A stretch of DNA of 64,000 bases from assembly GCA_001414485.1 (NCBI GenBank), contig LLEY01000068.1, forward strand, positions 62,001-126,000, given 5' to 3'. Below the pieces are notes generated by a model that saw only the letters and a list, made by a program, of their open reading frames with translations, made no database searches and had not been told where the DNA came from. The translations under genes and the position numbers were made by a program. Source of the stretch: Calycina herbarum (taxonomy: Eukaryota; Ascomycota; Leotiomycetes; Helotiales; Pezizellaceae). This document shows positions 34,493 to 46,186 of the stretch, in pieces. Position 1 is the stretch's first letter; every line of letters starts with the position of its first letter.

Positions 34493-35218
34493 TTATCTGT
34501 ATATCAAATCCGTAAACTCGCAGAGAACATTGTCAAAATCCAAGAATGAGTCCCTACAGTCTGAACCGAGTACGAGCTCCAAACCACTACTCAACTTTTC
34601 ACGAGCCTCATCCTCTGGACTGAAAATGTAAGTGACCTTTTCCAGATCCGGGAGTCGATCTAAGTAGAACCTCAAAGGATCGCCTCCAACCATCCCCCAG
34701 AGCACTGTTGGGTCCATAGGATCGTGCCAGAAACCAGTGTCGAAGGCAATTTGAGTAACTCCGGCGAAAGGAGACCCATCGGGTCTGTTTTCAAAGATCA
34801 AGTCGTAATTCCAGTAATCGTTCCCTTCCTCCTCTTCGTCGTAGGCATCGAAGCCCCAGAATAGTAGAGTATCGGTGGGACCATAACGCACTTTGTGTTT
34901 CAATCCGGCAGGGGTTTGGTCGAGATATTTTGTTGCTGCCTCAAATACCTCCTTTCCCTCTTTGCTGGCGAAGCACATAGGCGGTCGCGAGCTGGTGCCA
35001 GCGAAAGCCAGATGGTATGGAGCCGTTCCAGTGGGGGATTCAGGTAGTCTTTGTACAGTTCGAAGTTGTACTGTAATAATCCGATTTTGTGGGATGGCCA
35101 ATTTCCAAATCGCATGGCGAAGCGCAGTAGGGAGGCATTAGAATGGATGGAATTGCGACTGATTACAGAATGTGTTAGTTTAGCTGGATATGGTGGAGTG
35201 GGCACGAATACCGACCAT
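34493..35218 (-). pseudogene. 2EXR-domain protein, broken by a stop inside the 2EXR motif
   Basis: The main exon (34493-35158) encodes a protein closely related to the intact gene at 36609-37376: ALRHAIWKLAIPQNRIITVQ, VRYGPTDTLLFWGF, FYLDRLPDLEKVTYIFSPED and a C-terminal FDNVLCEFTDLIYR. 2EXR proteins open with a motif like FxxFPxLPxELRxxIW. Here it reads QFHPF, then TAA at 35138-35140, then CLPTALRHAIW, all in one frame. A probable short first exon with ATG at 35218 and an intron ending in TGTAATCAG at 35159 precedes it, and neither placement of the donor (GTCGGT or GTATTC) avoids the stop. One base change from CAA or TCA would make TAA. No downstream in-frame ATG keeps the motif, so I call a pseudogene. 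2EXR proteins are a large fungal family of unknown function. Confidence 0.72.
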
Positions 35219-36608
35219 TGTTGAGGATATGGCTGGATGGAGGGATCGTGATTTGTGTTGCGATAAATATGAAGGGACAAGATGAGCGCTTAAATAGAGG
35301 TCTTCAAAGGGCATAACCTACAGACTGCTGAATAGAATCTTGGTAGCCTGGTGGACTCTATATGCCTGACAGAAGACTAGTAAATGGAAGTTGGGTCCTC
35401 TTGTTTCGACCTTTCGCCATTCAATTTCTACATTGGGATTGGAGACCTTTTGCCACTAGAAACTAATAGCAGACGATGCTCACCAGGCCGAGTGGAGGCT
35501 GGATTCGATACGGTTCGAAGTTCTACTACGATGGTTCTGGTATGCTTTATTCACCAATTATATAATTGGCTAAGTTTATTTAGACATCATATACATTTGC
35601 TATAATCAACCTTTGTGGAGAGTACACTTTGTTGGAAAAATTCAAGTCTTCTAGGATCTCCATATTAAATAAATGTTACTCAGACGAATATATAATACCC
35701 TTTATTTTCAGAACATCTGAGACTTTATTTAGTTAATTTGATTAATCCAAATACTCTAATGGCTTAACTTCCTAGACTCACTATACGATACCATAAAGCA
35801 GCAACGTGAGTGGTCAAATCCGTAATTGGTAAATAAAGTATACCAGCGCTTCCAGAGCTCTTCGCAGAGCTCCACGGAAAACTCGAGAATGGATAGAATT
35901 GAGGCTGGTGGTAAGTGTCGATTAGCTTAGCCTATAAATATTGTGGAAGGAAGGAGTCGTGGGGAGTACTTACACTTTTATTATCAAGGCGAGGCTCAAT
36001 AGCTGAATAGCTGAATAGCTTGAGCTGTCTGTCGCAAGGAACAAAGGTTCTTCAGAGGTAATACCTTACAGCTTCCAAGAGACAATTGGATGCTTTGTCC
36101 GCAGCTAGAAATTGGAATTTGGACTGCTTGTGGCATTAAAAAAAAACTCACCTAATGTTCTTTTTCTCTTGGTACTATCAAGTGAGTAGCCCAAATAGCT
36201 AAGCGAGGTGTAAGACAGGCGTCACTTTGCAAACTTCACAAAACTAAAAGCAGGCCATTCATTACCTGAAAACCTCAATTTACCAGTTGGAATACTCTCA
36301 TTGGACTACTCTACACGTATTTTTGCAGAGAAATACCCAGAAGAATTGTTATACATTATTTCAGTGACTCAAAACACTTTCGAGGTCTCAAGTCCCAGAC
36401 AACAAATTTTATTCTTTGGATCTCCAGGTATAGATGTTGAATTTTTTGGATATGCAGGTCTCTGCTAGATAGAGTCTGTTTAGGCAATGGTCATTCTGGT
36501 TCTGTACTATCTAGTCCAGTATCAATATCCCGATGTTACAATCAACCCATTCGATTTACTCAGCAACCAAAAACCTCTTACTATTGCCATAATCCTCCTC
36601 ACGGTACA
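35219..36608. other. Intergenic, TA-rich in parts
   Basis: No gene supported. The sequence from about 35550 to 35760 is TA-rich. A short tandem run AGCTGAATAGCTGAATAGCT lies at about 36000-36020. The first hundred bases should include the promoter of the 2EXR gene at 34493-35218. Confidence 0.35.
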
Positions 36609-37376
36609 TCACGACACACGGGATAGGCTTTCGCATTGCCAATGGAGTCCACGCGGATCTAGAAAAGTATCATAACTCGCACAGTAGCGTTCGTATGATC
36701 TCGAGTAGGGAGGAGCGAATCGAAATTGTCGGCGGGTTACGATAGAGGGCGACAAACGTGGAAGGAAACTGCGTTCGGCGCATATAACTTTTTCTAGACT
36801 CGGGAAATGTTGCAGGAAGTTTCTCAATCCTAGAATGCCAAAGCTAATGATTGTGCGATCGCCGTGTACAACTCTGTACTCAATAGCGATATGGTCCACC
36901 CCCGTAAGACGAGAGCCCAGAAGGAAATTGGCAGTGAGGTTGGGGTTGGTCCAAATTGGGTGGTGTATGTTGTTATCGGTCCAGAAGAGTATGGTATCCG
37001 AGGGGCTGAATCGAAGCCTAGGTCCTAGTCCTTGGTCGAGAAAATAAGGCGTCATAGTCTCAAACACGGCTTTTGCCTCTCTGTTGACATGGTGCATGGC
37101 GTGTGGTGGAGTTGTGCCTGCAAAGTCGCACACCACTGTAACGAGTTCGGTTGGGAGTGGTTGTCGAAGCTTCACTGTGAGAACTTGAGTTTGGTTCTGC
37201 AAGACAGACTCCTCCCAAATAGCAAGGCGGAGCTCGATGGCGAGTTTAGGAAATAGATGGAATATCGACTGATCGTGCGGTGGTTGGTTCAATTGATCGA
37301 GATTGGAGTCAGAACGAGTACCCACCAATGTTGCTTCGGCAGCCGTATCTTGGGGGTTGGGTTGAATGGTGGACAT
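36609..37376 (-). CDS. 2EXR-domain protein
   Basis: Single-exon gene, 255 aa. After a Gln/Asn-rich N-terminus of about 37 residues, the diagnostic motif appears at 39-54 (FHLFPKLAIELRLAIW), followed by MHHVNREAKAVFET, LRFSPSDTILFW, LTGVDHIAIEY and LRNFLQHFPSLEKVICAE. This is the usual layout of fungal 2EXR proteins, where a conserved N-terminal motif precedes a region with a TLFF/TILFW-like strand and an LxxLEKV element. No molecular function is established for the family. It is the intact relative of the broken gene 1.4 kb away on the same strand, so the two probably arose by local duplication. Start ATG at 37376; no intron is needed. No signal peptide. Confidence 0.85.
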   Translation of the reverse strand: MSTIQPNPQDTAAEATLVGTRSDSNLDQLNQPPHDQSIFHLFPKLAIELRLAIWEESVLQNQTQVLTVKLRQPLPTELVTVVCDFAGTTPPHAMHHVNREAKAVFETMTPYFLDQGLGPRLRFSPSDTILFWTDNNIHHPIWTNPNLTANFLLGSRLTGVDHIAIEYRVVHGDRTIISFGILGLRNFLQHFPSLEKVICAERSFLPRLSPSIVTRRQFRFAPPYSRSYERYCASYDTFLDPRGLHWQCESLSRVS

Positions 37377-38219
37377 GCTTGCGGTGGCTGTCCCAAAGAA
37401 TCAGCATTGATTGAGGGGGAGAAAGAATCAAGGTCCTCAAAGAGAATAGCTTACAGCGTGAGGAGACAACTCTGGTGCTGGATTGATTGAGACTAGTTGT
37501 CAATGAAATCCGCCGATGTTCAATTGCTTTGAAAGATTTCTGGGTGGATGATTGAGATCTTTGGTTGTAGATTGCTGTTAAGTAAAAACCTGAATCATTG
37601 CATAGTTACTGGTTGGCTATGCAATGGCTACACAACTGCCTTCTAGCCTCTTTTGGTAAACCAAGTTGTTCACCAGGGGATATTTTATTCCAAAAGTCTA
37701 CAATCCAATTCTTCCCAATTATCCTGAAGTCTTATTGCTCCTCATGTTGTCCAGTGATCTGTCCCCCTATTTAAGAGCTAAGCGAGCGAGATTTTAGCCA
37801 AACTTCACTTGGCTAAATTCACCTAAAGAGGGCATTCACTTGCTAACAAATTCACTGTACAGGCATAATTTCTCTGAGATACATCAGTAGTATTCTCACC
37901 CAATTTGGCATGGGAAATGAACCATCATAGCACCTGAAAGAATCTTGCCATCTTGCCCGCCTTCTCTTTCATCAATTGGTTTTCCACCAAAATAAGAGAC
38001 CGGGGGTTTTATGTTCCCTGGTACTATCTGAAAAACTGAATTGCTAATTCCCTTTTTAAAGCAGTTTCTTATATCTCTATAGGTACATACATAAATGCGC
38101 GAGCCTATCCACGAAACGTTCTTGAAGGTATGAAAAGCCGCGCAAGCAGAATTCGAGCCAACCCCCATATACCAAAATGAATAGCTATACCAGCATATTT
38201 GTCTGAAACATTAATGAAA
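37377..38219. other. Intergenic
   Basis: Promoter side of the 2EXR gene, then DNA without a supported gene. The 90-codon minus-strand frame at 37896-38168 is unrecognised and lies downstream of the broken membrane protein gene. Confidence 0.35.
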
Positions 38220-40113
38220 TTACAAATGTGGTATATAATTCATGAAATTCAGGTCTGGACTCTGGTATACACCAATAGGGACGTGCCTTAAAGAAATGAA
38301 CGACTCGACTACAAGAAATATTCTTGCCGCAATGTAAACTATGAGAGACAAGACCCCAATACCAACGGCACTGACCGTAAAAATAACAGAGATTGTTTAA
38401 AAAGGTAAATCAAGGATTGGGTGTTCATCTTCTGGTTCCCAAAAGAGAACCAACAAGAAATCGGGAAGGGTGGTGGCCAGGTTGATCATTATTCTGATCT
38501 TAAACGTCCTCCAAATTCTATTCAAGTAGATAAACAAAGTTGCGAATCCACTGAAAAGTGCAGCCGCTATGAGGTAGTAACATGATACCTTCCATATCAT
38601 CCTCTCAGTTGATGTGGGAAAAGCAATCTCAAGGGCGCTGAGGTGAACACAACCGTATGCCACGGGGATAAGTGCCGTCACTGTATAACGCTAGGAGTTT
38701 ACGTAACTCGTATCAATAAGATGATTAGTATAGTTTTCGGCTCGGGTTGTTAAAATCTCGTTAGGACATTTCTCTCCAGTCATACGTAAATATTGACGCC
38801 CTAAAGAAACCACATCAGCATTGCTGAGGCCTCTTAGACCACGGGTTGATTTTTCATGGGTCATTGAAATGAATTCGGCAGTTTTGCTGAGTCTCAAAAT
38901 GTCCTTTCCGGAAAGGCCTCCCCCGCGCGGCAAGTAACCTAGAGATGAAGTCCCCTCCAACGTCGTTTCAACAAGAACTTTTGACGTCGGACATTACCTA
39001 TTATCGGCTGCCATCCATTGGCGGTTTTTTGTTTGTTCAAGGACGATCGTACCATTTTCTCCTGTACTGTGCATAACTTTTGACCAATCGATGAATGGCT
39101 CAGAGTCATTCCAGTGAGTATCCTTTCCCTCGTTCCTGAAGTTTCGAGGAAAATTCGAGGTTCTTGCCTAGCGTGACTGCTCAGTACTGAAGGCTAAAAT
39201 GTCTTCAGAACGGCCGAAATCGACCATAGTTAGATCTCTAATATTTAGCGGTTTCTAAATCCACAGGCAATACATAATGACTGCGCATACAACATGTACT
39301 AAGAGAGGTCAGTAAGCTTCTTTGAAAGGGACAATGAGTAGAACTAATGTTTTCCAAAGGAAAAGATTTCGCTGAGAGCAACTTGACCTACCTAAAGTAT
39401 GGGCTTCAAGGAGGGTGATCGGATAGCCAGCAATTTTACGTTCAATGGCCTGGCCAGCGACCCATAAGACTTGAACGCAAACGAGCCCTTTAGCAAGTAA
39501 GTCTGCCTTGCTCTTGTCTAAAGTTTCCTTCTTGTTGATTCGGCAAAAGTGGCCATGACCAGCAAGAAAAAATAGACCGTCAGTAGTAATTGTCGCTCTC
39601 GTTGCAGAATTATGTAGGCGTTTAGTATCTACCGGAAACCTGCCCATTACCACGTAATGGGCATACACCATGTCAAATTCTCCTTCATCATTGTAATCAT
39701 TCTTCCAGGCCTAGCTTTGGGTCAGAAAGAGTGACCGGCCTATACTGGAGTATCTGTACCTGGTACTTCTGGTCCTTATGCTCTTCGAGAAATAAATTGA
39801 GTTCCTTGAGGAATTTTCGGGCCAAAATCCATTGCTCAAATGCTGTTAGAACTATTATCTCGGCCCCAGAATGGCAATGAAGACCCGTTTTGTCTTCCGC
39901 AACCAAAATTGGAACTCGGATTCTTCCGGAGGGATATGCAGATGTATAGCAGTATAGAAGCATAAGAAAATCGTAAATTTCACGTTCCGCGCTCATTACC
40001 CAAGAAGGCGCAATCTCAGTGTTCAAGGCTGTGAGGTTTTTTACCAGTGCTGCATAACTGCCATTGGAATGGAGAAGATACAATACACAAGCGGACAGAC
40101 TGGCGAAAATCAT
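38220..40113 (-). pseudogene. Broken multi-pass membrane protein gene of a fungus-specific family
   Basis: Starts with ATG 40113 and a signal-peptide-like MIFASLSACVLYLLHS. Protein-like sequence then runs through PSWVMSAEREIYDFLMLLY, a frame change near 39940, HLHIPPEESEFQFWLRKTKR, a second change near 39865, and VLTAFEQWILARKFLKEL. Next is a clean 50-nt intron (39719-39768), AHYVVMGRFPVDTKRL, DKSKADLLAKG, another intron, and KPLNIRDLTMVDFGR after a TAG at 39255. Further stops are TAG 39168, TAG 38691 and TAA 38397, yet the frame after each stays protein-like. It ends YIAARIFLVVESFISLRHVP ... NYIPHL. These blocks (FPV..K.L, DKSKAD, KPL.I, ARIFLVVE.FI.L, YIPHL) are those of a large family of fungal membrane proteins of unknown function. 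At least two frame changes and four stops make it a pseudogene. Confidence 0.82.
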
Positions 40114-40879
40114 GCTAGTTGTGTTGCATTTAGGGACTTCTCTTCACTCCTGGGCAGTAAGCAGAGGTGGTATACAGGGGTCAAACCGGGGTTTTTAACC
40201 AATATAGCTGGCTTTAACCCCTACCCGCGCACTGTTGTTGTGGCTGAGATTTCCGTGGTCTAAAAACAACAATATTTCAGAATTAGATGATGAATATGGA
40301 GAAATGAATCAAGACCAATCAATAAGTGTACAATGATGGTTAAGATTCCATCTCAATATTTTCTCGTAGACTTACCCATCAACAATATTTTACGGGGATT
40401 TTCAGGAGAATTGAATTACTTGCAAAAAGAGGCGATTGATATTTGCGGCTTATAAAAATCTCTTTTCTTAAACTCAAACTTTAGAATTCAATTCCCCGAA
40501 AAGATTAGAGTGATATTTCCAATAGATACTGTTCCGGTACACACTGAATAAAGATACGCAATCTCATAAAACGCTCTTTGGGTTGAGAAAGTTGGACTAA
40601 CAACTTAAACACATTGGTCGATATGAGAGCTCACGCTCTAGTAATACTCATACAAAGACGCTATAAAAGGGTGCCTGAGAAGTTTGGGCGTCTAATACAG
40701 AAATCTTGGTGATAACTGGACCATTGAAGGCTCCAGAAATATTCATGGCGTATCGGGTTTCCTAGAACCAGCATGGTATTCTCACCCACGAGATTGATTT
40801 AAGATTGCTTTAAGATTGATCGACAACTTCTATTAATAATTTTGAAATAGAATGCTTGAGAAACCGACCCGGTGATCGA
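40114..40879. other. Intergenic
   Basis: No gene supported; AT-rich from about 40270 to 40560. It contains the promoter side of the broken membrane protein gene and the 3' flank of the carboxylesterase gene. Confidence 0.35.
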
Positions 40880-42844
40880 TCAAACAGATGTAGCTACTGT
40901 CGCATTCGCAAAAGGTGGCAGCACCTCCCCAGCCTTTAAACCAACATTAACAGCTTTAGCCAACGGCAGCATAAAGTTATCACACCTCTGCCTCTGTGTC
41001 TGACCAGCAATCGTGAGCTCCCCAATACCCGCACCCATCGTCTCCATAGTCGCATTCGCATTATCAAGTACAATACGTCTTGGACTAGCGACACTCCAAG
41101 TCTCCCAAACTGGTGCATCGGCAGCACGGAATGTATTAGGGTCTAGAGACCGGATAAATGAAATCCAGTAGCTTTGAGTTATAGAGACACCTTCAGAGCA
41201 GCCACCTTCTGCTGCGGAAATACTGAGGCATTTTGGGTCGCCTCCATCGGTGTTATTTTTGCCCCAAATTGCGTAAAGTTCGTTGGTGTGTGGTGTGAAG
41301 AGTCCTTGGTCGGCTTGTCCACCAGGCGTAGTATCAAGGACGTTATAACGATAATGATAATTTGCTGTGTTACCCTGGACTGAATTCATATCCGAGAAGA
41401 ATGCGCTGACACATTGTTGTTTTAATTCCTGCATGATGGCTGCATCTCGTTGCCATTGAACACCACTTCCTTTTCGCAGAGTTGCATTTTTTGCCGAGAC
41501 GTCGCGAGAGAAGAATGACATCTCGTTGAGGGAAGCAGGATAAGCTTCAAGAAGAGTTTGTAGTTGGGCTTCGGTTACTGATGGGACTTGGTCTTTGAAG
41601 TGCTTGATCAAATCTGCATCTGTCGTTGCCGATTGATTCGAGATGAAATCAGGGGTACCTTCGTTGCTGGTAGCTGCGATCGTTAACATCTAGCGTTGTA
41701 GGTATCGTAAATGTACTTACATCCATAAATGACCGGGACTTTTTGAAATTTCCCCTGCTCCATCATTTGATAGTGTGGGGCGACAAAGAGCTTTCCATCT
41801 ACAGTTGGGCCCCATCCATCCTTCGTAGTCTTATTCTGGAGTTCAGCAATTGGCAATAAGCGCATGCAATCTAAAGGATCTGGGGTGTTCAGGCAGCCAG
41901 TCGAATTGACATTGTTATTGAATCCGTTATCGCGATCAACCGCAAATGGCTCACTTCCCCATCCAGTGCTTTCCGCTGCAGCACCTACGATTAGTCCCGG
42001 AAAACCGCTTCCATTGTTTGCGGTAAGTAAAAGGTCAATCGCATGTCCGCCGGAACTGTCACCACTCAAAACGATATGATTTGGATCCCCGCCAAACTTG
42101 GTAGCGAATTGTTGTGTCCATTTCAGCCCAGCAACGACTGCCGCAAGTTAGTAACCAGGGAAAATTGGGATTATTTGTGGGGCACATAGACTTACGATCA
42201 TTGATGCCATTATTCGAAACTGCACCCTTAGTATCACTCTCGACAACAGTTCCACTAATAAAGCCCAATATTCCAACACGATAATTCGCTCTGACTACTA
42301 TCATGTTCATCCCCGAAGCTTCCACTAGTCCGGTACCATTAAAATTTCCATTGGAATTAGAGTTGAAGCCACCACCCGAAATAAAAAACATGATCGGGAG
42401 GTTCGAGGTTTCGGTGGCATTGAGAGGAGAGTAGACTGCCGCAAACAAACAGTCTTCAGCCATCGGCTGCCGGGCAGAACCAAATTGTAGCCCTTCCTGG
42501 TTGTTTGCCGAAACGCAGAGAGCTCCTTCCTGTGAATATTTAGCCAGACTATTCAAGCGAAGTCGTGAATTCCGAACGTACCTTGGTTGAGTCTTGAATT
42601 TCGGTTTCTGTAAGAGGAGCCTGAGGGGCAGCGAATCGAAGATTTCCTGTTGGAGGTGCGGCGAATCGAAGACCCAGCCATTGGTTGACCCCATTTTGTA
42701 AAGTCTGGCCTTGATATTTGGCATATGTCAAGTCCACTAATCACGATTAATTCTAGTGATCCTCGTAAAAGAAAAGCCACACGTACCTAATGGGTCTACG
42801 GCTACTGCAACGGACGCAAGGCCCAAAAAGAGTGAAAGCTGCAT
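40880..42844 (-). CDS. Secreted type-B carboxylesterase/lipase
   Basis: Model: complement(join(40880-41673, 41721-42137, 42196-42529, 42582-42736, 42787-42844)), 585 aa. All four introns (47, 58, 52, 50 nt) have GTAAGT or GTACGT donors and keep the frame. Alpha/beta hydrolase fold enzyme that cleaves carboxylic esters. Exon 1 is a signal peptide (MQLSLFLGLASVAVAV). Next come the type-B N-terminal motifs NQWLGLRFAAPPTGNLRF and EDCLFAAVYSP, the oxyanion-hole loop FFISGGGF at about 119-126, the nucleophile elbow GDSSG at 208-212 (Ser210), AAESTGWGS, and a probable catalytic His in PHTNELYAIWG. Several N-glycosylation sequons (NATET, NGTGL, NKTTK) fit secretion. Likely an extracellular esterase; the substrate cannot be read. 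The next gene upstream on the same strand is also an oxidase of a class often exported. Confidence 0.93.
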
Positions 42845-44211
42845 GGCAACGTATTAAATCGTGTGAGTGTGAGTTCGTAAAAGAATGTGATGTAGCTAGA
42901 AAGTAGCTGCGTTGGAATTTTATATTATAGCCACCGGGGCAAGGATACAATCTTATATAAGGAGAAGACAAAAAGAGGGTGGGGATGACGAACGCGGGGG
43001 TTGCAGATTAAGTAGACTCAAGAACGAGTGCATCAATCTCGAAAGGAGAACATCTTTTAGTAAATTGCCAAAGCGGAAAGTCAGAATTAAACTTCATCCA
43101 AAGTTCAGACAACTTTGAAACGCCCAAAAAAAACTTTGCACACCACATTGAAATTTCCCGAGCCGGATTAGCCTCTGGAGAAACTTTAAATCTGCTAGGG
43201 TTCGACTTGGCTAAACCCCTGAATTGATCGCTAAAGGATGGCGTGAGCCGGGGAACGCATGTCAACGTGTTCCATCATAAAGAATTATGTTGTTTGGACG
43301 AAGGACTGGATAACAGTGGTGGATCCCCTAAAGGAGAGGATGTAATTTCCAAATCTTTGGTTTGACGAACCGGTAGAATGTTTCCCTTTTCTGAAGAGTC
43401 TTGGAAAAACCTGGCAAGGGCTGGACTAGGAACTAATGGGAAACACCCACAAAAGCTACGACAAGCTCGCAGGTCCAAAAGGGGGCACAAAGACGCTGAA
43501 TTCGAGTTCTTTTTCCTGTCACTCGTATGATGTGTCTACCACAAACAAAAAAAGTTCGGCGGTTAGATAGCGAGTAAACTTGGGGGAGCTTGGGATATAC
43601 TTCCGTGAAGCCACTTGGCAACCAAAAGATCTCGCACTCGCATAACCCAGACTTTGGAACATGATTTTCGAAGAGAGGAAGGTTCCCAAAAAAGCAACTC
43701 AGTCCTCTCGAACCCCTTAAAGACATATCTGGATATAGGAGGCAGTAAAAGTGGCATTGATTTGAAAAGGAAACCGGGGTCAGGTCGAGGTTTGGAAGAA
43801 ACGTCCAAAGTTGGTGCCCGAAAACAATTGCTGCTGGAGTACACGTGATCTCTGTGGGATTCCGCCCAAAAAGCCTCAAGGTGGAAATATCTTATGTTTT
43901 TATTCATTGAGTCAGGAGTCTTGGAATTCAATTGAAAGTTTACTAGGCATGGTGGACGCATTTGGAGTCGATGCTGATCATGTGACCAACTTCCAGATAT
44001 AATTTCTCTGCTAACAAACCGAAGACCAATGGGCACAGCAGAGTTTAGCAAACTTTCACTGTATAGAATGAGACAGCCGAAGTGACAGGAACTGTCCAAA
44101 TTTCAATTTCACTATTGGGAAGATTACTCATAATGATTTCGAACATCAATCACTTCCTCATCCACAATTACATACATAGAAAACCAAGTTACAATTTCCC
44201 CTCCCCCACCA
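42845..44211. other. Intergenic, esterase promoter and 3' flank of the oxidase gene
   Basis: The esterase promoter lies just above 42844. A 178-codon minus-strand frame at 43563-44099 overlaps other frames, has no recognisable content and no splice support, and is not called. CG-rich words alternate with AT-rich stretches; no repeat found. Confidence 0.35.
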
Positions 44212-45956
44212 TCAAACATATTTAAACCCACCCGTCCTACTCTGTAACACCTCCTCCGGATCATACCTTCTCTGTATACTCTTCAGCCTCTCAAAATTTT
44301 CCCTCCCATAACTCTCCAAGGGTCTCTGATCATCCATGGCATCATTCAAGTAAACAAATTCATTCCCGGCCCCTTTCTCTCCACCAACTTCCTCATGCGT
44401 ACTCAATTCCCCCGCATAATTAGCCTGTACAAACGCCTCCAGATCACTTGATAACTTCCGACTAATAGCATAAGCTGTGCTGTCACTAATATTCGTCAAC
44501 CAAGAAATTGTATATCCGATCCACATTTTATCTCCATCTGCAGCGGAAAGATTCATGGGATTGCCAGCTGGGTTGGTGACGAGTGAGGCGGCGGGGATCT
44601 GGTGCGGGAAGGGTTGGTATGATAGGGAGAAAGTAAAGCCTAGTTGGAAGAGGCGCTCGAGACCTTGGGATATTAAGTAGTTTCTGTAGAGGTTGTATGC
44701 GGAGACGTAAAGGTCAGTTCCGTTCTGACCGGGAAGATTGGGGATTGTTGCCGCCTGTTGGTGGTTTTCAGTACTGAGCATCGTGAAGGGTGGAGTGGGA
44801 AACTTACGCGAAGGAGAAAGCGGAATCCATAGATACTCGCGAGATCATTGTTTGAGACAAGCTATTGAATTGTCAGTATTCTTTCTAAAAGCACCAGCTA
44901 GGATATGCGTGAACTCACGAAATCGCTATAGGACTGTGCCTTCGTCCCATCAGTAAGCGAAATGATAGCATCGAATTTATCAAACACCCCAGGTGGAGGG
45001 GTAGGTCCATCATAGAAAAAGTAAACAACGAAAATATCCACAATATTATCTGCTGCAATATCCCCAGTTACAATAATGCTTCCTTTCGGGTCGTGATAGT
45101 TTCCGGTCCAATCTTGAGTTGCTGCGAGAATTTTGTCGGCTTTGAGAAATGAGTAAGTTCGAATGCCGCCCCAAATCTGGCCAATGGGAACAGTTTTCAT
45201 AGTGTATTTTGTCACGATACCTAAAATAGTGAGCAAGTATGCGTGGAAAAGGAGCATGGTACACACCAAATTGATTCCCACCACCTTTCAGTGCCCAAAA
45301 TAAGTCAGTGTTGGAATTCTCGTTGGCGCTGACAATCGTGGAGTTCGCCAAAACGACCTCATAACCCACGATCGAATCACAAGCCATTCCATACTGCGTA
45401 CTCAAAAAGCTCAAGCCACCACCAAGAAGTAATCCCACCCCAACATCACCTAAATCCAATTAGCAGAATCCCCCAACCGGCACATGACAATCCCACCTAT
45501 CCGACCCCCAACAACAGCCTTTCCCGAGGGTTCAAGGTCTGTAATAACATTCTCCCACCTCGCTCCAGGTGGAACATCCGCGGTTTCGCCATTTGAGGAG
45601 AGAGTAGTAGTATTCCAATACTTAAAACTAATTAAGACACCACCATCCGTACTCGAAAAGCCGGTGTTGGCATTGTGACCTCCGCTCTTGACCGCAAACT
45701 TGACATCGGGAAAGTCTAGAAGTACTTCCAAGATACCGGAGACTTGCTGTGTTGTGGTGGGGAGCACGACACATGCAGGGGAGTTATCTGCATTTGTTGC
45801 GGACCAGTAATGTGTTTTCGCATACAGGTATTCCGGAGAGAGCGAGGCAACGGGTAAGCTATAGATCTCAGCATTTACGCTTGAGCCAATGCCAGAACAT
45901 GCGGATAAGGCGGAGGGACTTGGGGGTGAAAGGATGGGAGTTATTATGGTCGTCAT
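44212..45956 (-). CDS. FAD-linked oxidoreductase, berberine bridge enzyme type
   Basis: Model: complement(join(44212-44754, 44808-44861, 44919-45220, 45267-45449, 45497-45956)), 513 aa. Introns of 53, 57, 46 and 47 nt all keep the frame. The family oxidises sugars, alcohols or secondary metabolites with covalently bound FAD and makes hydrogen peroxide. Seen here: the FAD-binding (PCMH) domain with VKSGGHNANTGFSSTDGG, where His94 is the expected 8-alpha FAD attachment; VVGGRIGDVGVGLLLGGGLS; STQYGMACDSIVGYEVVLA; LFWALKGGGNQFGIVT; and the C-terminal BBE motif (YGRENFERLKSIQRRYDPEEV). The first in-frame ATG is 45956; the frame is open further upstream from a TTG at 45989, and a signal peptide exon may lie upstream, because the N-terminus as modelled lacks a clear one. 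Substrate unknown. Confidence 0.92.
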
Positions 45957-46186
45957 TGTGAGAATGGTTATAGAATATGACAATATCAAACTGAAAAGAA
46001 ACGTACCTTCTGATGGAGGAAATATTTGTACCTCAAACCCTATGACGATGCTTCAACAAATTGGTGCTCGAACATTTTTGATAAAACGGGTATCCGAATA
46101 AATTGAGGTTTGAAGAGGAAAAGATCGTCTCAATGCAGCTCTTCCAAGAAACAAAGTATTGAAAGAACCCCATCGCCAAATAAAAA
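45957..46186. other. Oxidase promoter/leader region
   Basis: Presumed promoter and leader of the FAD oxidase gene. TTTCTTTTCAG lies on the minus strand just upstream of the gene, so an unmodelled first exon could join here. Confidence 0.3.

Noticed and set aside
43563..44099. 178-codon minus-strand frame between the esterase and the oxidase
   Set aside because: Starts from an ordinary ATG but has no recognisable protein pattern, and a competing overlapping frame is equally long.
40880..45956. Secondary metabolite cluster made of the esterase and the FAD oxidase
   Set aside because: Only two tailoring-type enzymes are present, with no synthase, transporter or regulator nearby.
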